This document shows, one piece after another, positions 25,291 through 35,136 of a stretch of 64,000 bases of DNA; positions within the stretch are counted from its first letter, which is position 1, and every line of letters begins with the position of its first letter. The notes beneath the pieces are model-generated. The model was not told the DNA's origin. It did no database searches and saw only the letters and a program-made list of their open reading frames with translations. The DNA comes from an uncultured Burkholderiaceae bacterium (lineage in GTDB: Bacteria; Pseudomonadota; Gammaproteobacteria; Burkholderiales; Burkholderiaceae_B): assembly GCA_934525625.1 (NCBI GenBank), contig CAKSZL010000001.1, positions 387,055 to 451,054 of the forward strand, in the 5' to 3' direction. The position numbers and the translations under genes are program-made.

Positions 25291-26514
25291 TCACGCCAGC
25301 CCCGCTTCGCGCAATTGCGCCAGTTGTTCGGGCGTGACGCCGATGCGCGCCAAGACTTCCTGCGTGTGTTCGCCCAGTTCCGGCCCTACCCAGCGCGTGC
25401 GGCCGGGGGTGGCGCTGAGCTTGGGCACGATGCCGGGCATGGCCAGCGTCTGGCCGTCGGGCAGCGGCATTTCCTGGATCATGTCGCGGGCGCGGTAATG
25501 CAGGTCTTCGAAAATGTCCTTGGCCGTGTAGATGCGGCCCGCCGGCACCGAAGCGGCCTCCAGCACCGACAGTATCTTTTCCAGCGGCAGGCTGGCGGCC
25601 CAGGCGCCGATGGCGTCGTCTATGCGCTGGGTATGGCGCACGCGGCCGTCGTTATGGGCCAGCTCGGGGTCGTCGGCCAGGTCGTCGCGGCCCATGGCGC
25701 GCATCAGGCGCTGGAAGATGGCGTCGCCGTTGCCGGCTATCGCCACGTAATGGCCGTCCTGGCTGGAATAGGTGTTGGAAGGCACGATGCCCGGCAGCGC
25801 CGAGCCCGAGCGTTCGCGGATATGGCCCAGCATGGCGTATTCGGGCAGCAGGCTTTCCATGACCGCGAAGATGGATTCGTACAGGGCAACGTCCACCACC
25901 TGGCCCTTGCCGCCGTTGGCATTGCGGTGGTGCAGGGCGATCAGCGCGCCCACGGTGCCGTACAGCGAAGCTAGCGTGTCGCCCAGGCTGACGCCGGTGC
26001 GCACGGGCGCGCGGTCGGGGTAGCCGGTAACGTAGCGCAGCCCGGCCATGCACTCGGCAATGGCCGCGAAGCCAGGGCGTTCGCGGTAGGGGCCCGTCTG
26101 CCCGTAGCCCGAGATGCGCAGCATGATCAGGCCGGGGTTGCGCTCGGAAAGGGCTTCCCAGCCCAGGCCCCATTTTTCCAGCGTGCCGGGGCGGAAATTC
26201 TCGACCAGAATATCGGCCTCGGCCGCCAGCTCGCGCACGGCCTGCTGGCCTTGCTCGGCGCGCAAGTCCAGCGTCACCGATTTCTTGTTGCGGCTTTGCA
26301 CGTACCACCATAAAGAGGTGCCCTTGTGCAGCTTGCGCCATTTGCGCAGCGGGTCGCCCGTGCCGGGCGGCTCCACCTTGATGACCTCGGCGCCGAACTG
26401 CGCCAGCAGCGACGTGGCGTAAGGCCCGGCGATCAGCGAGCCCAATTCGAGCACTTTGATGCCGGCCAGCGGCAAGGGCGCCTCTTGGCGGGAATCGGCT
26501 TGGGAAGTCGGCAT
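25291..26514 (-). CDS. Class III CoA-transferase (CaiB/BaiF family)
   Basis: A 407-residue family III CoA-transferase, which moves CoA between carboxylic acids through an aspartyl-CoA intermediate. Visible features are LAGIKVLELGSLIAGPYA, the GAEVIKVEPPGTGDPLR segment, SRNKKSVTLDL, and the catalytic aspartate, probably D179 in SLGDTLASLYG. I prefer ATG 26514 with an AGGTG ribosome site over the TTG at 26529. The lyase gene follows after 58 bases. The acyl acceptor is not readable from sequence. Confidence 0.88.
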   Translation of the reverse strand: MPTSQADSRQEAPLPLAGIKVLELGSLIAGPYATSLLAQFGAEVIKVEPPGTGDPLRKWRKLHKGTSLWWYVQSRNKKSVTLDLRAEQGQQAVRELAAEADILVENFRPGTLEKWGLGWEALSERNPGLIMLRISGYGQTGPYRERPGFAAIAECMAGLRYVTGYPDRAPVRTGVSLGDTLASLYGTVGALIALHHRNANGGKGQVVDVALYESIFAVMESLLPEYAMLGHIRERSGSALPGIVPSNTYSSQDGHYVAIAGNGDAIFQRLMRAMGRDDLADDPELAHNDGRVRHTQRIDDAIGAWAASLPLEKILSVLEAASVPAGRIYTAKDIFEDLHYRARDMIQEMPLPDGQTLAMPGIVPKLSATPGRTRWVGPELGEHTQEVLARIGVTPEQLAQLREAGLA

Positions 26515-26673
26515 GGCATCACCTGGCAAACGTAATGGCTGCTTATGATACGACAGGCAACACAGCGAGGCGGTCTGCCAACAGCATATGCGGCCGCCGT
26601 ATTTCTGCCGCGGAATCGGTTTCTCTTTTATGGAAGTGCCGGGCGGGCGTCGACTGGTATCGGGTAACGAATT

Positions 26674-27531
26674 TCATTTTGGCGCTACGCGCAGCTCCGT
26701 CGCTTCGGACGCGCTACGGCCCGCCTCGCCTTCTTTGCCCAGCGGCACGCGCACCGCATAACGCACCTGGTCCGCACGGCAATGCGAGATGCCCGCCATG
26801 ACGGGCCGGTCGTCGGTATCAAAATACACCAGATGCCGCGTCAGCACTGGGTCGCCGGGCATCAGGTTGAGATAATCGGCGTGCTCCGGCTTGACCAGGC
26901 CGGCCTCGATCTTCAGGTCGCCGTAGGCCAGGCCGCCGGCCAGCTTGCTGACCAGTTGCAGCATGGAGCCGGCTTCCACCTGCTTGGGGTTCAGCGACGC
27001 CACGCGAGCGACGGGAACATAGCGGTAATCGAGAGAAATCGGCACGTGCTTGACGGTGCGCAGGCGCAGCACGCTCCAGACCGGCTCGCCGGGGCTCAGC
27101 CCCAGTTGCGCGGCCACCGATGCGGGGGCGGGCACAGCCTTGCAGTACAGCACCTTGAACGTCAGCGGCCTGCCGCTGGCCGACCACTGGTCGCTGAAAT
27201 CCATTTCGGGCCGGAAGCGCTCGTCTATCTTGGGCATGCACACGAAAGTGCCGGAGCCCCGAACCCTGCGCAGATAGCCTTCGTCCACGAGTTCCTGCAC
27301 CGCCTGCCGCACCGTCATGCGGCTGACGCCGAACTGTTCGGCCAATTCGAGATCGGTGTGAAAGCGTTCGGATTCCTGCTGCCAGCCCAGTATCATCGCC
27401 AGCACCCGGCGCTTGATCTGCTCGTACAGCGGCAAGGGAGAGTCGCGATCCAGCGGCAGCGGCGCCGTGGCATCGAGACGGTCTTCATGGACGCTGGAAG
27501 GGCTGGTGGAATTCTGGGTCACGGGCGGCAA
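26674..27531 (-). CDS. GntR family regulator, HutC (UTRA) subfamily
   Basis: A 285-residue repressor with an N-terminal GntR winged helix (about 28-100: PLPLYEQIKRRVLAMILGW, then FGVSRMTVRQAVQELVDEGY and RRVRGSGTFV) and a C-terminal UTRA effector domain. It is divergent from prpC with the palindrome TGTCTA-N6-TAGACA between them, and it precedes the CoA-transferase and lyase genes on its own strand with a 159-base gap. It therefore probably controls both directions. The ligand is unknown; a methylcitrate-pathway intermediate or the acid handled by the CoA-transferase are candidates. Confidence 0.9.
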   Translation of the reverse strand: MPPVTQNSTSPSSVHEDRLDATAPLPLDRDSPLPLYEQIKRRVLAMILGWQQESERFHTDLELAEQFGVSRMTVRQAVQELVDEGYLRRVRGSGTFVCMPKIDERFRPEMDFSDQWSASGRPLTFKVLYCKAVPAPASVAAQLGLSPGEPVWSVLRLRTVKHVPISLDYRYVPVARVASLNPKQVEAGSMLQLVSKLAGGLAYGDLKIEAGLVKPEHADYLNLMPGDPVLTRHLVYFDTDDRPVMAGISHCRADQVRYAVRVPLGKEGEAGRSASEATELRVAPK

Positions 27532-27574
27532 GGCACCTGGCAGCCATGCCTCGGAACAGGCATGAACATTTAGT

Positions 27575-27592
27575 TGTCTACATATATAGACA
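27575..27592. promoter_or_regulatory. GntR operator between gntR and prpC
   Basis: TGTCTACATATATAGACA is an 18-bp palindrome (TGTCTA and TAGACA arms, AT-rich centre), the shape of a HutC-type GntR site. It lies between a possible -35 TTGTCT (27574-27579) and -10 TATATT (27599-27604) for prpC, so binding would occlude that promoter. Confidence 0.7.
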
Positions 27593-27688
27593 TTATGCTA
27601 TATTTCCAGGGAAGATGAAAGCCGACCGCCGGATACCTTGCCGCCACGGGCCGCAAGCGCGCCGCCGGATATTCCAGGAGACTCAGCC

Positions 27689-28861
27689 ATGACTACCGCC
27701 AACGCCCCCCAAGATGGCGCCGCCCCGGGCTTCAAGCCCAAGAAATCCGTCGCCTTGTCCGGCGTCGCCGCGGGCAACACGGCCCTATGCACCGTCGGCA
27801 AAACCGGCAACGACCTGCACTACCGCGGCTACGACATCCTGGACATCGCCCAGACCTGCGAGTTCGAAGAAATCGCCCACCTGCTGGTGCACGGCAAGCT
27901 GCCCAACCAGGCCGAACTCGACGCCTACAAGCGCAAGCTGAAAGCGCTGCGCGGCCTGCCCGCCAACGTGAAACGCGCGCTGGAGCAGTTGCCCGCCGGC
28001 GCCCATCCCATGGACATCATGCGCACCGGCGTGTCGGTGCTGGGCTGCGTGCTGCCCGAAAAAGACGACCACAACCCGCCCGGCGCGCGCGACATCGCCG
28101 ACCGCCTCATGGCCTCGCTGGGCTCCATGCTGCTGTACTGGCATCACTGGAGCACCAACGGCAAGCGCATCGACGTGGAAACCGACGACGACTCCATCGG
28201 CGGCCACTTCCTGCACCTGCTGCACGGCGCGGCGCCCCCGGAAAACTGGGTGCGCGCCATGCACACTTCGCTGAACCTGTACGCCGAACATGAATTCAAT
28301 GCCTCCACCTTCACCGCGCGCGTCATCGCGGGCACCGGCAGCGACATGTATTCCGCCGTCGCCGGCGCCATCGGCGCCTTGCGCGGGCCCAAGCACGGCG
28401 GCGCCAACGAAGTGGCCTTCGACATCCAGAAGCGCTACGACAACCCCGACGAAGCCGAGGCCGACATTCGCCGGCGCGTCGAGGCCAAGGAGGTCATCAT
28501 CGGCTTCGGCCACCCTGTTTACACCATCAGCGACCCGCGCAACATCATCATCAAGCAGGTGGCCCAGGAACTGTCGCAGGCGGCCGGCTCCACCAAGATG
28601 TTCGACATCGCCGAACGACTGGAATCCGTCATGTGGGAAGCCAAAAAGATGTTTCCCAACCTGGACTGGTTCAGCGCCGTCAGCTACCACATGATGGGCG
28701 TGCCCACGGCCATGTTCACGCCTTTGTTCGTCATTGCGCGCACCAGCGGCTGGGCCGCGCACATCATCGAGCAGCGCATCGACAACAAGATCATCCGGCC
28801 CAGCGCCCATTACACCGGGCCGGAAAACCAGCCCTTCGTTCCCATCGCCGAACGCGCCTGA
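27689..28861 (+). CDS. prpC: 2-methylcitrate synthase
   Basis: Condenses propionyl-CoA with oxaloacetate to 2-methylcitrate, first step of the methylcitrate cycle. The 390 residues follow enterobacterial PrpC almost block for block: [56 protein letters not shown] (substrate His), [10 protein letters not shown] (catalytic His) and [10 protein letters not shown] (catalytic Asp). ATG 27689 has an AGGAG site seven bases upstream. First of four co-oriented genes. Confidence 0.95.
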   Translation: MTTANAPQDGAAPGFKPKKSVALSGVAAGNTALCTVGKTGNDLHYRGYDILDIAQTCEFEEIAHLLVHGKLPNQAELDAYKRKLKALRGLPANVKRALEQLPAGAHPMDIMRTGVSVLGCVLPEKDDHNPPGARDIADRLMASLGSMLLYWHHWSTNGKRIDVETDDDSIGGHFLHLLHGAAPPENWVRAMHTSLNLYAEHEFNASTFTARVIAGTGSDMYSAVAGAIGALRGPKHGGANEVAFDIQKRYDNPDEAEADIRRRVEAKEVIIGFGHPVYTISDPRNIIIKQVAQELSQAAGSTKMFDIAERLESVMWEAKKMFPNLDWFSAVSYHMMGVPTAMFTPLFVIARTSGWAAHIIEQRIDNKIIRPSAHYTGPENQPFVPIAERA

Positions 28862-28864
28862 TCG

Positions 28865-31498
28865 ATGAACACACTCCATAGAAAACGCCTGCCCGGCACC
28901 GAGCTGGACTATTACGACGCCGCCGGCGCCGTCGACGCCTTGCGCCCGGGCGCCTGGAAAGGCCTGCCCTACACGGCGCGGGTGCATGCCGAGAACCTCG
29001 TGCGGCGCTGTCCGCCGAAACGCCTGGAGGACAGCCTGCTGCAGCTCATCGAGCGCCGCCGCGACCTCGACTTTCCCTGGTTTCCCGTGCGCGTGGTCTG
29101 TCACGACATCCTCGGCCAAACCGCCTTCGTGGATCTGGCCGGCCTGCGCGACGCCATCGCCGCGCAAGGCGGCGATCCCGCCCACGTCAACCCCGTGGTG
29201 CCGGTGCAACTCATCGTGGACCACTCCCTGGCCGTCGAATACGACGGCGCCGACCCCGACGCCTTCGCCAAGAACCGAGCGGTGGAGGACAGGCGCAACG
29301 AAGACCGCTTCCACTTCATAGAATGGATCAAGCAGGCCTTCTCCAACGTGGATGTCATCCCCGCCGGCAACGGCATCATGCACCAGATCAATCTGGAGAA
29401 AATGTCTCCCGTGGTCGCCGTGCAAGACGGCGTCGCCTTTCCCGACACCTGTGTGGGCACGGATTCGCACACCCCGCACGTCGACGCGCTGGGCGTCATC
29501 GCCGTGGGCGTGGGCGGGCTGGAAGCCGAGAACGTGATGCTGGGCCGCGCCTCGTGGATGCGCCTGCCCGACATCGTCGGCGTGGCGCTGACCGGCCAGC
29601 GCCAGCCCGGCATCACCGCCACCGACATCGTGCTGGCGCTAACCGAATTCCTGCGCCAGCAGAAAGTCGTTGGCGCCTACCTGGAATTCTTCGGCGCGGG
29701 CGCGCGCAAGCTGACCATAGGCGACCGCGCGACGATCTCGAACATGTGCCCCGAATACGGCGCAACCGCCGCGCTGTTCGCCATCGACGAACAAACCCTG
29801 GCCTACCTGCGCCTGACCGGCCGCGAGCCGGAGCAGGTTGCGCTGGTCGAAACCTACGCCAAGACGGCCGGCCTGTGGGCCGACACATTGGGCGAAGCGC
29901 AATACGAACGCGTGCTGACCTTCGACTTGAGCACCGTGGCGCGCAACATGGCGGGTCCTTCCAACCCGCATCGCCGGCTGCCCACCACGGCGCTGCTGGA
30001 GCGCGGCATCGCCCAGGCCGATGCGCCGGCCGCCGACGAAGCAGGGCGCATGCCCGACGGCGCGATCATCATCGCCGCCATCACCTCGTGCACCAATACT
30101 TCCAACCCCTACAACGTCATCGCGGCCGGCCTGCTGGCGCGCAACGCCAACCGCCTGGGCCTGGCGCGCAAGCCCTGGGTGAAAACCTCGCTGGCGCCGG
30201 GCTCGCGCGTGGTGGAGCACTACCTGCGCGAGGCCGGCCTGCTGCCCGAGCTGGAGCAACTGGGCTTCGGTATCGTGGCCTTCGCCTGCACCACCTGCAA
30301 CGGCATGTCCGGCGCGCTGGACCCCGCAATCCAAAAGGAAATCATCGACCGCGGGCTTTACACCACCGCCGTGCTGTCCGGCAACCGCAACTTCGACGGC
30401 CGCATCCACCCCTATGCCAAGCAAGCCTTCCTGGCGTCGCCGCCGCTGGTCGTAGCCTACGCCATCGCGGGCACCATACGCATAGATATCGAGAACCACG
30501 TGTTCGCCACCGTGGAGGGCAAGCCCGTGCGCCTTCAGGACATCTGGCCGGACGACGCCGAGATCGAGGCCATCGTGCAATCGGCCGTCAAGCCCGAGCA
30601 GTTCCGCCAGGTGTACACACCCATGTTCGCCGTCAAGCAAGAGCAAGGCACGCCCGCCTGTCCACAGTACGACTGGCGCCCGGCCTCCACCTACATACGC
30701 CGCCCACCCTATTGGGATACCGAAGGCGTGGGCGCGCTGGCCGCCGTGCCGCGCACGCTCAAGGGCATGCGCCCGCTGGCCATCTTGCCCGACAACATCA
30801 CCACCGACCACCTGTCGCCCTCCAACGCCATTCTGGCGGACAGCGCGGCGGGCGAATACCTGAGCAAAATGGGCCTGCCCGAAGAAGACTTCAACTCCTA
30901 CGCCACGCATCGCGGCGATCACTTGACCGCCATGCGCGCCACCTTCGCCAATCCCACGCTGCGCAACGAGATGGTGAAGAACACGGACGGCTCGGTGCGG
31001 CCCGGCTCGCTGGCCAGGCTGGAACCCGAAGGCAAGGTCATGCGCATGTGGGAGGCCATCGAAGCCTATCTGGAACGCAGGCAGCCGCTTATCATCGTCG
31101 CCGGCGCCGATTACGGGCAAGGCTCGTCGCGCGACTGGGCCGCCAAGGGCGTGCGCCTGGCCGGCGTGGAAACCGTGCTGGCCGAAAGCTTCGAGCGCAT
31201 CCACCGCACCAACTTAATCGGCATGGGCGTGCTGCCGCTGGAATTCAAGCCCGGCGTCAACCGGCTGACCCTGGAACTGGACGGCACGGAAACCTACGAC
31301 GTCGAGGGCGAAGTAAAGCCCGGCGCCGACCTGACACTGATCGTCCGCCGCCTGTCCGGCGCCAGCAGCCGCATTCCGGTGACGTGCCGCCTGGATACGG
31401 CCGATGAGGTCTCGGTCTATGAAGCCGGCGGCGTGCTGCAGCGTTTCGCCCAAGACTTCCTGGCGCACGCCAACAGCACGTCCGCCCCCCTTTCGTGA
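28865..31498 (+). CDS. acnD: Fe-S-dependent 2-methylcitrate dehydratase AcnD
   Basis: Aconitase-family enzyme (877 aa) that dehydrates 2-methylcitrate to 2-methylaconitate and needs PrpF. The [4Fe-4S] ligands are visible in ITSCTNTSNPYN and FACTTCNGMSG; the swivel domain has AGADYGQGSSRDWAAKG. Its start MNTLHRKRLPGTELDYYDA and length match AcnD rather than AcnA. It begins 3 bases after prpC and its stop overlaps the prpF start. Confidence 0.95.
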   Translation: MNTLHRKRLPGTELDYYDAAGAVDALRPGAWKGLPYTARVHAENLVRRCPPKRLEDSLLQLIERRRDLDFPWFPVRVVCHDILGQTAFVDLAGLRDAIAAQGGDPAHVNPVVPVQLIVDHSLAVEYDGADPDAFAKNRAVEDRRNEDRFHFIEWIKQAFSNVDVIPAGNGIMHQINLEKMSPVVAVQDGVAFPDTCVGTDSHTPHVDALGVIAVGVGGLEAENVMLGRASWMRLPDIVGVALTGQRQPGITATDIVLALTEFLRQQKVVGAYLEFFGAGARKLTIGDRATISNMCPEYGATAALFAIDEQTLAYLRLTGREPEQVALVETYAKTAGLWADTLGEAQYERVLTFDLSTVARNMAGPSNPHRRLPTTALLERGIAQADAPAADEAGRMPDGAIIIAAITSCTNTSNPYNVIAAGLLARNANRLGLARKPWVKTSLAPGSRVVEHYLREAGLLPELEQLGFGIVAFACTTCNGMSGALDPAIQKEIIDRGLYTTAVLSGNRNFDGRIHPYAKQAFLASPPLVVAYAIAGTIRIDIENHVFATVEGKPVRLQDIWPDDAEIEAIVQSAVKPEQFRQVYTPMFAVKQEQGTPACPQYDWRPASTYIRRPPYWDTEGVGALAAVPRTLKGMRPLAILPDNITTDHLSPSNAILADSAAGEYLSKMGLPEEDFNSYATHRGDHLTAMRATFANPTLRNEMVKNTDGSVRPGSLARLEPEGKVMRMWEAIEAYLERRQPLIIVAGADYGQGSSRDWAAKGVRLAGVETVLAESFERIHRTNLIGMGVLPLEFKPGVNRLTLELDGTETYDVEGEVKPGADLTLIVRRLSGASSRIPVTCRLDTADEVSVYEAGGVLQRFAQDFLAHANSTSAPLS

Positions 31499-32703
31499 GC
31501 TTTTTCGCCATGCCCGCTTCGTTCGCGCCGCAAATCAGGATTCCCGCCACCTATATGCGCGGGGGCACCAGCAAAGGGGTGTTCTTCATACTGGACGATT
31601 TGCCGGAATACGCGCGCGCGCCCGGCCCCGCGCGCGACGCGCTGCTGATGCGCGTCATCGGCAGCCCCGACCCCTACGGCAAGCAGACGGACGGCATGGG
31701 CGGCGCCACGTCTTCCACCTCCAAAACCGTCATCCTGTCGAAATCCTCGCAGCCGGGGCACGACGTCGATTATCTGTTCGGCCAGGTTTCCATAGACAGC
31801 GCCTTCGTCGATTGGACAGGCAATTGCGGCAATCTTTCCGCCGCGGTCGGGCCGCTGGCCGTGGCCAAGGGGCTGGTGCCAGCGAACCGCATTCCCGAGA
31901 ACGGCACATGCATCGTGCGCATCTGGCAGGCCAACACCAGCAAGACCATCATCGCGCACGTGCCCATCGCCAATGGCGCGGTGCAGGAAACCGGCGACTT
32001 CGAACTGGACGGCGTCACCTTTCCCGCCGCCGAGGTGTCGCTGGAATTCCTGGACCCGTCCGAAGGCGAGGGGGACGGCGGCGCCATCTTCCCCACCGGC
32101 AATCTCGTAGACGAACTCGACGTGCCGGGCGTAGGCGTGCTGCGGGCCACACTCATCGACGCCGGCATCCCCACGATCTTCCTGGACGCCGCGCAGATAG
32201 GCTATACCGGCAAGGAACTGCAGGACGCCATCAACGGCGACGCGCAGGCGCTGGCGCGCTTCGAAGCCATACGCGCCCATGGCGCGCTGAAGATGGGCCT
32301 GATACAAGACCTGGCGCAAGCCGCCACGCGCCAGCACACGCCCAAGGTCGCCTTCGTGGCGCCCCCGGCCGCCTACGTCACCTCCAGCGGCAAAGCCGTG
32401 GCGGCCGGCGACGTCGATCTGCTCGTGCGCGCGCTGTCGATGGGCAAGCTGCATCACGCCATGATGGGCACCGCCGCCGTCGCCATCGGCGCCGCCGCCG
32501 CCATCCCCGGCACGCTGGCCAACCTGGCTGCCGGCGGAGGCGCCCGGCAAAGCGTGCGCTTCGGCCACCCCTCCGGCATCTTGCGCGTCGGCGCGCAGGC
32601 CGAACAGCGCGCCGGCCAGTGGGTCGTCACCAAGGCCATCATGAGCCGCAGCGCGCGTATCTTGATGGAAGGCTGGATACGCGTGCCCGAGATTTCTATC
32701 TAA
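31495..32703 (+). CDS. prpF: 2-methylaconitate cis-trans isomerase PrpF
   Basis: AcnD partner of the diaminopimelate-epimerase-like fold (402 aa), converting trans-2-methylaconitate to the cis isomer. Family segments: IPATYMRGGTSKGVFF, DPYGKQTDGMGGATSSTSK (active-site Lys region), FVDWTGNCGNLSAAVG and GHPSGILRVGA. The likely start is GTG 31495, overlapping the acnD stop (GTGA); ATG 31510 (MPASFAPQIR) is the alternative. The AcnD-PrpF pair replaces PrpD. Confidence 0.95.
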   Translation: MSFFAMPASFAPQIRIPATYMRGGTSKGVFFILDDLPEYARAPGPARDALLMRVIGSPDPYGKQTDGMGGATSSTSKTVILSKSSQPGHDVDYLFGQVSIDSAFVDWTGNCGNLSAAVGPLAVAKGLVPANRIPENGTCIVRIWQANTSKTIIAHVPIANGAVQETGDFELDGVTFPAAEVSLEFLDPSEGEGDGGAIFPTGNLVDELDVPGVGVLRATLIDAGIPTIFLDAAQIGYTGKELQDAINGDAQALARFEAIRAHGALKMGLIQDLAQAATRQHTPKVAFVAPPAAYVTSSGKAVAAGDVDLLVRALSMGKLHHAMMGTAAVAIGAAAAIPGTLANLAAGGGARQSVRFGHPSGILRVGAQAEQRAGQWVVTKAIMSRSARILMEGWIRVPEISI

Positions 32704-32738
32704 TGTCCGCTCTGAGAATGGACTCATAAGGAAACCAC

Positions 32739-33599
32739 ATGTCCACTCGCAAACATCTCAAATCCCTCGTCGAGGCCCGCCGAGGCATGCTGGTGCCCGG
32801 CGCCTTCAACGCCTTGTCCGCCCGCGTCATCGAAGACCAGGGCTTCGAAGCCATCTACGTCACCGGCGCCGGCGTCACCAATATGTGGTTCGGCATGCCC
32901 GACCAAGGCTTCATGGGCTTGGCGGAAATCTCCGAACATACCGCGCGCATCCGCGACGCCGTTTCCATCCCGCTTATCGTCGATGCCGACACGGGCTTCG
33001 GCAATGCGCTGAACGTGCGCCACACCGTGCGCACGCTGGAGCGCGCCGGCGCCGACTGCATCCAGTTCGAAGACCAGGTCGCGCCCAAGCGCTGCGGCCA
33101 CTTTTCCGGCAAGGAAGTCATCTGCGCCGACGAGGCCGTCAACAAGATCAAGGCCGCCGTCGACGCCCGCCAGGACTCCGGCCTGCTGATCATGGCGCGC
33201 ACCGACGCCGCCGCCACCGAAGGCTTCGAGGCGGCGGTGGAACGCGCCCACCGCTTCGCCGAGGCCGGCGCCGACATCCTGTTCGTCGAGGCCGTCACCC
33301 AGGCGGATGAAATACGCGCCCTGCCCAAGCTGCTGCCCCGCCCGCAATTGATGAACATGGTCATCGGCGGCAAAACCCCCATCTTCAACGCCACGGAGCT
33401 GGCCGAATTGGGCTATGGCATCGTGCTGTACGCCAACGCCGCCCTGCAAGGCGCGCTGGCCGGCATGCAGAAAGCGCTGGGCGCGCTGCGCGACGAACGC
33501 GAAATCCAGGAAACCAGCGGCCTCGTCACCTCCTTCGCCGAACGCCAGAGACTGGTGGGCAAGCCCGAGTGGGACGCGCTGGAGAAGAAATACGAATAA
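32739..33599 (+). CDS. Isocitrate lyase/PEP mutase family, probable 2-methylisocitrate lyase
   Basis: A 286-residue TIM-barrel C-C lyase. It has GAFNALSARVIEDQGFEAIY, the metal-binding DADTGFGN (about 82-89), the catalytic loop KRCGH with C119, and MARTDA. The KRCGH cysteine loop marks a true lyase rather than oxaloacetate decarboxylase. Position in the operon predicts cleavage of 2-methylisocitrate to pyruvate and succinate (PrpB), but the sequence is quite unlike enterobacterial PrpB and also resembles 2,3-dimethylmalate lyase, so the symbol is withheld. It starts 35 bases after prpF. Confidence 0.8.
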   Translation: MSTRKHLKSLVEARRGMLVPGAFNALSARVIEDQGFEAIYVTGAGVTNMWFGMPDQGFMGLAEISEHTARIRDAVSIPLIVDADTGFGNALNVRHTVRTLERAGADCIQFEDQVAPKRCGHFSGKEVICADEAVNKIKAAVDARQDSGLLIMARTDAAATEGFEAAVERAHRFAEAGADILFVEAVTQADEIRALPKLLPRPQLMNMVIGGKTPIFNATELAELGYGIVLYANAALQGALAGMQKALGALRDEREIQETSGLVTSFAERQRLVGKPEWDALEKKYE

Positions 33600-33623
33600 G
33601 GGCTCTGCCTTTGCCTGCGGCTT

Positions 33624-35015
33624 TTAATATTTATGCGCGGACAAGGCTCGCGCCAGAACATCGAAAATCCGATCGTCGGCGCATTGCGCGACGTTGAAGC
33701 GCAAGAAGTCGCCCGCGCTCAAGGAGCGGCTGAAAGCATTACCCGGCGCCAACACCACGCCGTCTTTCAGGCACGACCGCGCAATGGCGGCGGCATCCAT
33801 GCCTTGCGGCAACCGGCACCAAAGAAACATGCCGGCCTTGGGTATCAGCCAGGGCTGGATGCCAAGCGCCTGGAGCCGCACCATCGTTTTCGCTCTCTCG
33901 TCCGCCAGCCGCAGCCGCACGGCTTCCATGTGCTTGCGGTAGCCGCTGTCCGTCAGCGCTCTCAGTACCGCTTCCTCCGCCAACCGCCCGCCGCCGAAGG
34001 TGGTGGCGATCTTCAAGTCGACGAGGCTGTCTATCCAGTCGGAACGCGCCGCGATATAGCCGCAGCGCAGTGAAGCCGAGATGGTCTTGGAAAAGCTGCC
34101 GATATGGATGACCCGCGCGAGGCCATCGAAGGCCGCCAGCCTGGGTGCGGAGTCAATCTCGAAGTCGGCAAAGATGTCGTCCTCGACTATCACCAGGCCG
34201 GCGCTATCGGCGAGCTTCAGCAGCCGGTGCGCGGTAACGGCCGAGAGCGTTGCGCCCGTCGGATTATGGATGCCCGAATTGGTGATGTAGAGCCGGGGCG
34301 CATGCTCGCGCAGGGCCGCGGCGAACCGTTCCACGTCCGGCCCGCTGGGCGTATAGGGTACGCCCACGACTTGCGCGCGATGCGCCTTGAGCAAGGCATG
34401 GAAATTGAAGTAGCAGGGGTCGTCCACCAGCACGGTATCGCCAGGCTCCAGCAGAAAGCGGCAGATCATGTCTATTGCTTGCGTACCCGACTCGGTCAAC
34501 ATGATCTGTTCCGGAACGGCCTCTATGCCGGCGCCCGCCATCCGGCGGGCGAGCAATTGGCGCAACGCCGGATGGCCCAGTGGCGTGGCGTACTCGGCCA
34601 GCACCTGCGCGTCGGCGCGCGCCAAGGCCCGCAGGGCGCGCCGCACTCCCGTCTCGTATAGCCACGACGGCGGAAGCCAGCCGCAGCCCGGCTTGAGCAC
34701 GGCGGCATCCGTCTCCAGCGCCTGGCGCGATATCCACAGCGGATCAACTTCCCTATCCAGCTTGGGGCTGATCCGCGCCAGCGTCAGCGGGGCTACCGGC
34801 CCAGCCACATAAAAGCCCGAACCGGGGCGGGAGGTAATGATGCCTTCTGCCGCCAACCGCTCGTAGGCTTCCACCACGGTTGAAACCGAGACGCGCATGG
34901 CCCGCGCCTGTTTGCGCACAGAAGGCAGATGTGCTCCCGGCAAGTAGGCGCGCGAGGCGATGCGCGATTGGACTTCCGCCATCACCGCTTCGATTCGTGT
35001 TCCGGCTCGCGCCAT
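33624..35015 (-). CDS. MocR-type regulator (GntR helix-turn-helix fused to class I aminotransferase)
   Basis: A 463-residue PdxR/MocR-like protein. Residues 1-70 form a GntR winged helix (AYLPGAHLPSVRKQARAMRV, then VVEAYERLAAEGIITSRPGS). The rest is a fold-type I aminotransferase domain with the PLP lysine K310 in HIGSFSKTISASLRCGY and the NPTG motif (251-254). Such proteins use PLP as effector rather than as catalysts. It is divergent from an EamA exporter gene (121 bases), a common pairing, and likely regulates it. Confidence 0.92.
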   Translation of the reverse strand: MARAGTRIEAVMAEVQSRIASRAYLPGAHLPSVRKQARAMRVSVSTVVEAYERLAAEGIITSRPGSGFYVAGPVAPLTLARISPKLDREVDPLWISRQALETDAAVLKPGCGWLPPSWLYETGVRRALRALARADAQVLAEYATPLGHPALRQLLARRMAGAGIEAVPEQIMLTESGTQAIDMICRFLLEPGDTVLVDDPCYFNFHALLKAHRAQVVGVPYTPSGPDVERFAAALREHAPRLYITNSGIHNPTGATLSAVTAHRLLKLADSAGLVIVEDDIFADFEIDSAPRLAAFDGLARVIHIGSFSKTISASLRCGYIAARSDWIDSLVDLKIATTFGGGRLAEEAVLRALTDSGYRKHMEAVRLRLADERAKTMVRLQALGIQPWLIPKAGMFLWCRLPQGMDAAAIARSCLKDGVVLAPGNAFSRSLSAGDFLRFNVAQCADDRIFDVLARALSAHKY

Positions 35016-35136
35016 CTTCCCCTCGACCGTACTGGTTCAAACTACATAACAGTATCTTTTGATTGTATTGGACTGTCTCTGGCTTCGCCACCGCCGGCGA
35101 TGCTTTACTTGAAGCCTGCAAAAAGGGAGGCCTTGA

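Noticed and set aside
27785..29479. A 564-residue minus-strand frame opposite prpC and acnD
   Set aside because: Antisense to two clearly recognised genes, low-complexity, and without start context.
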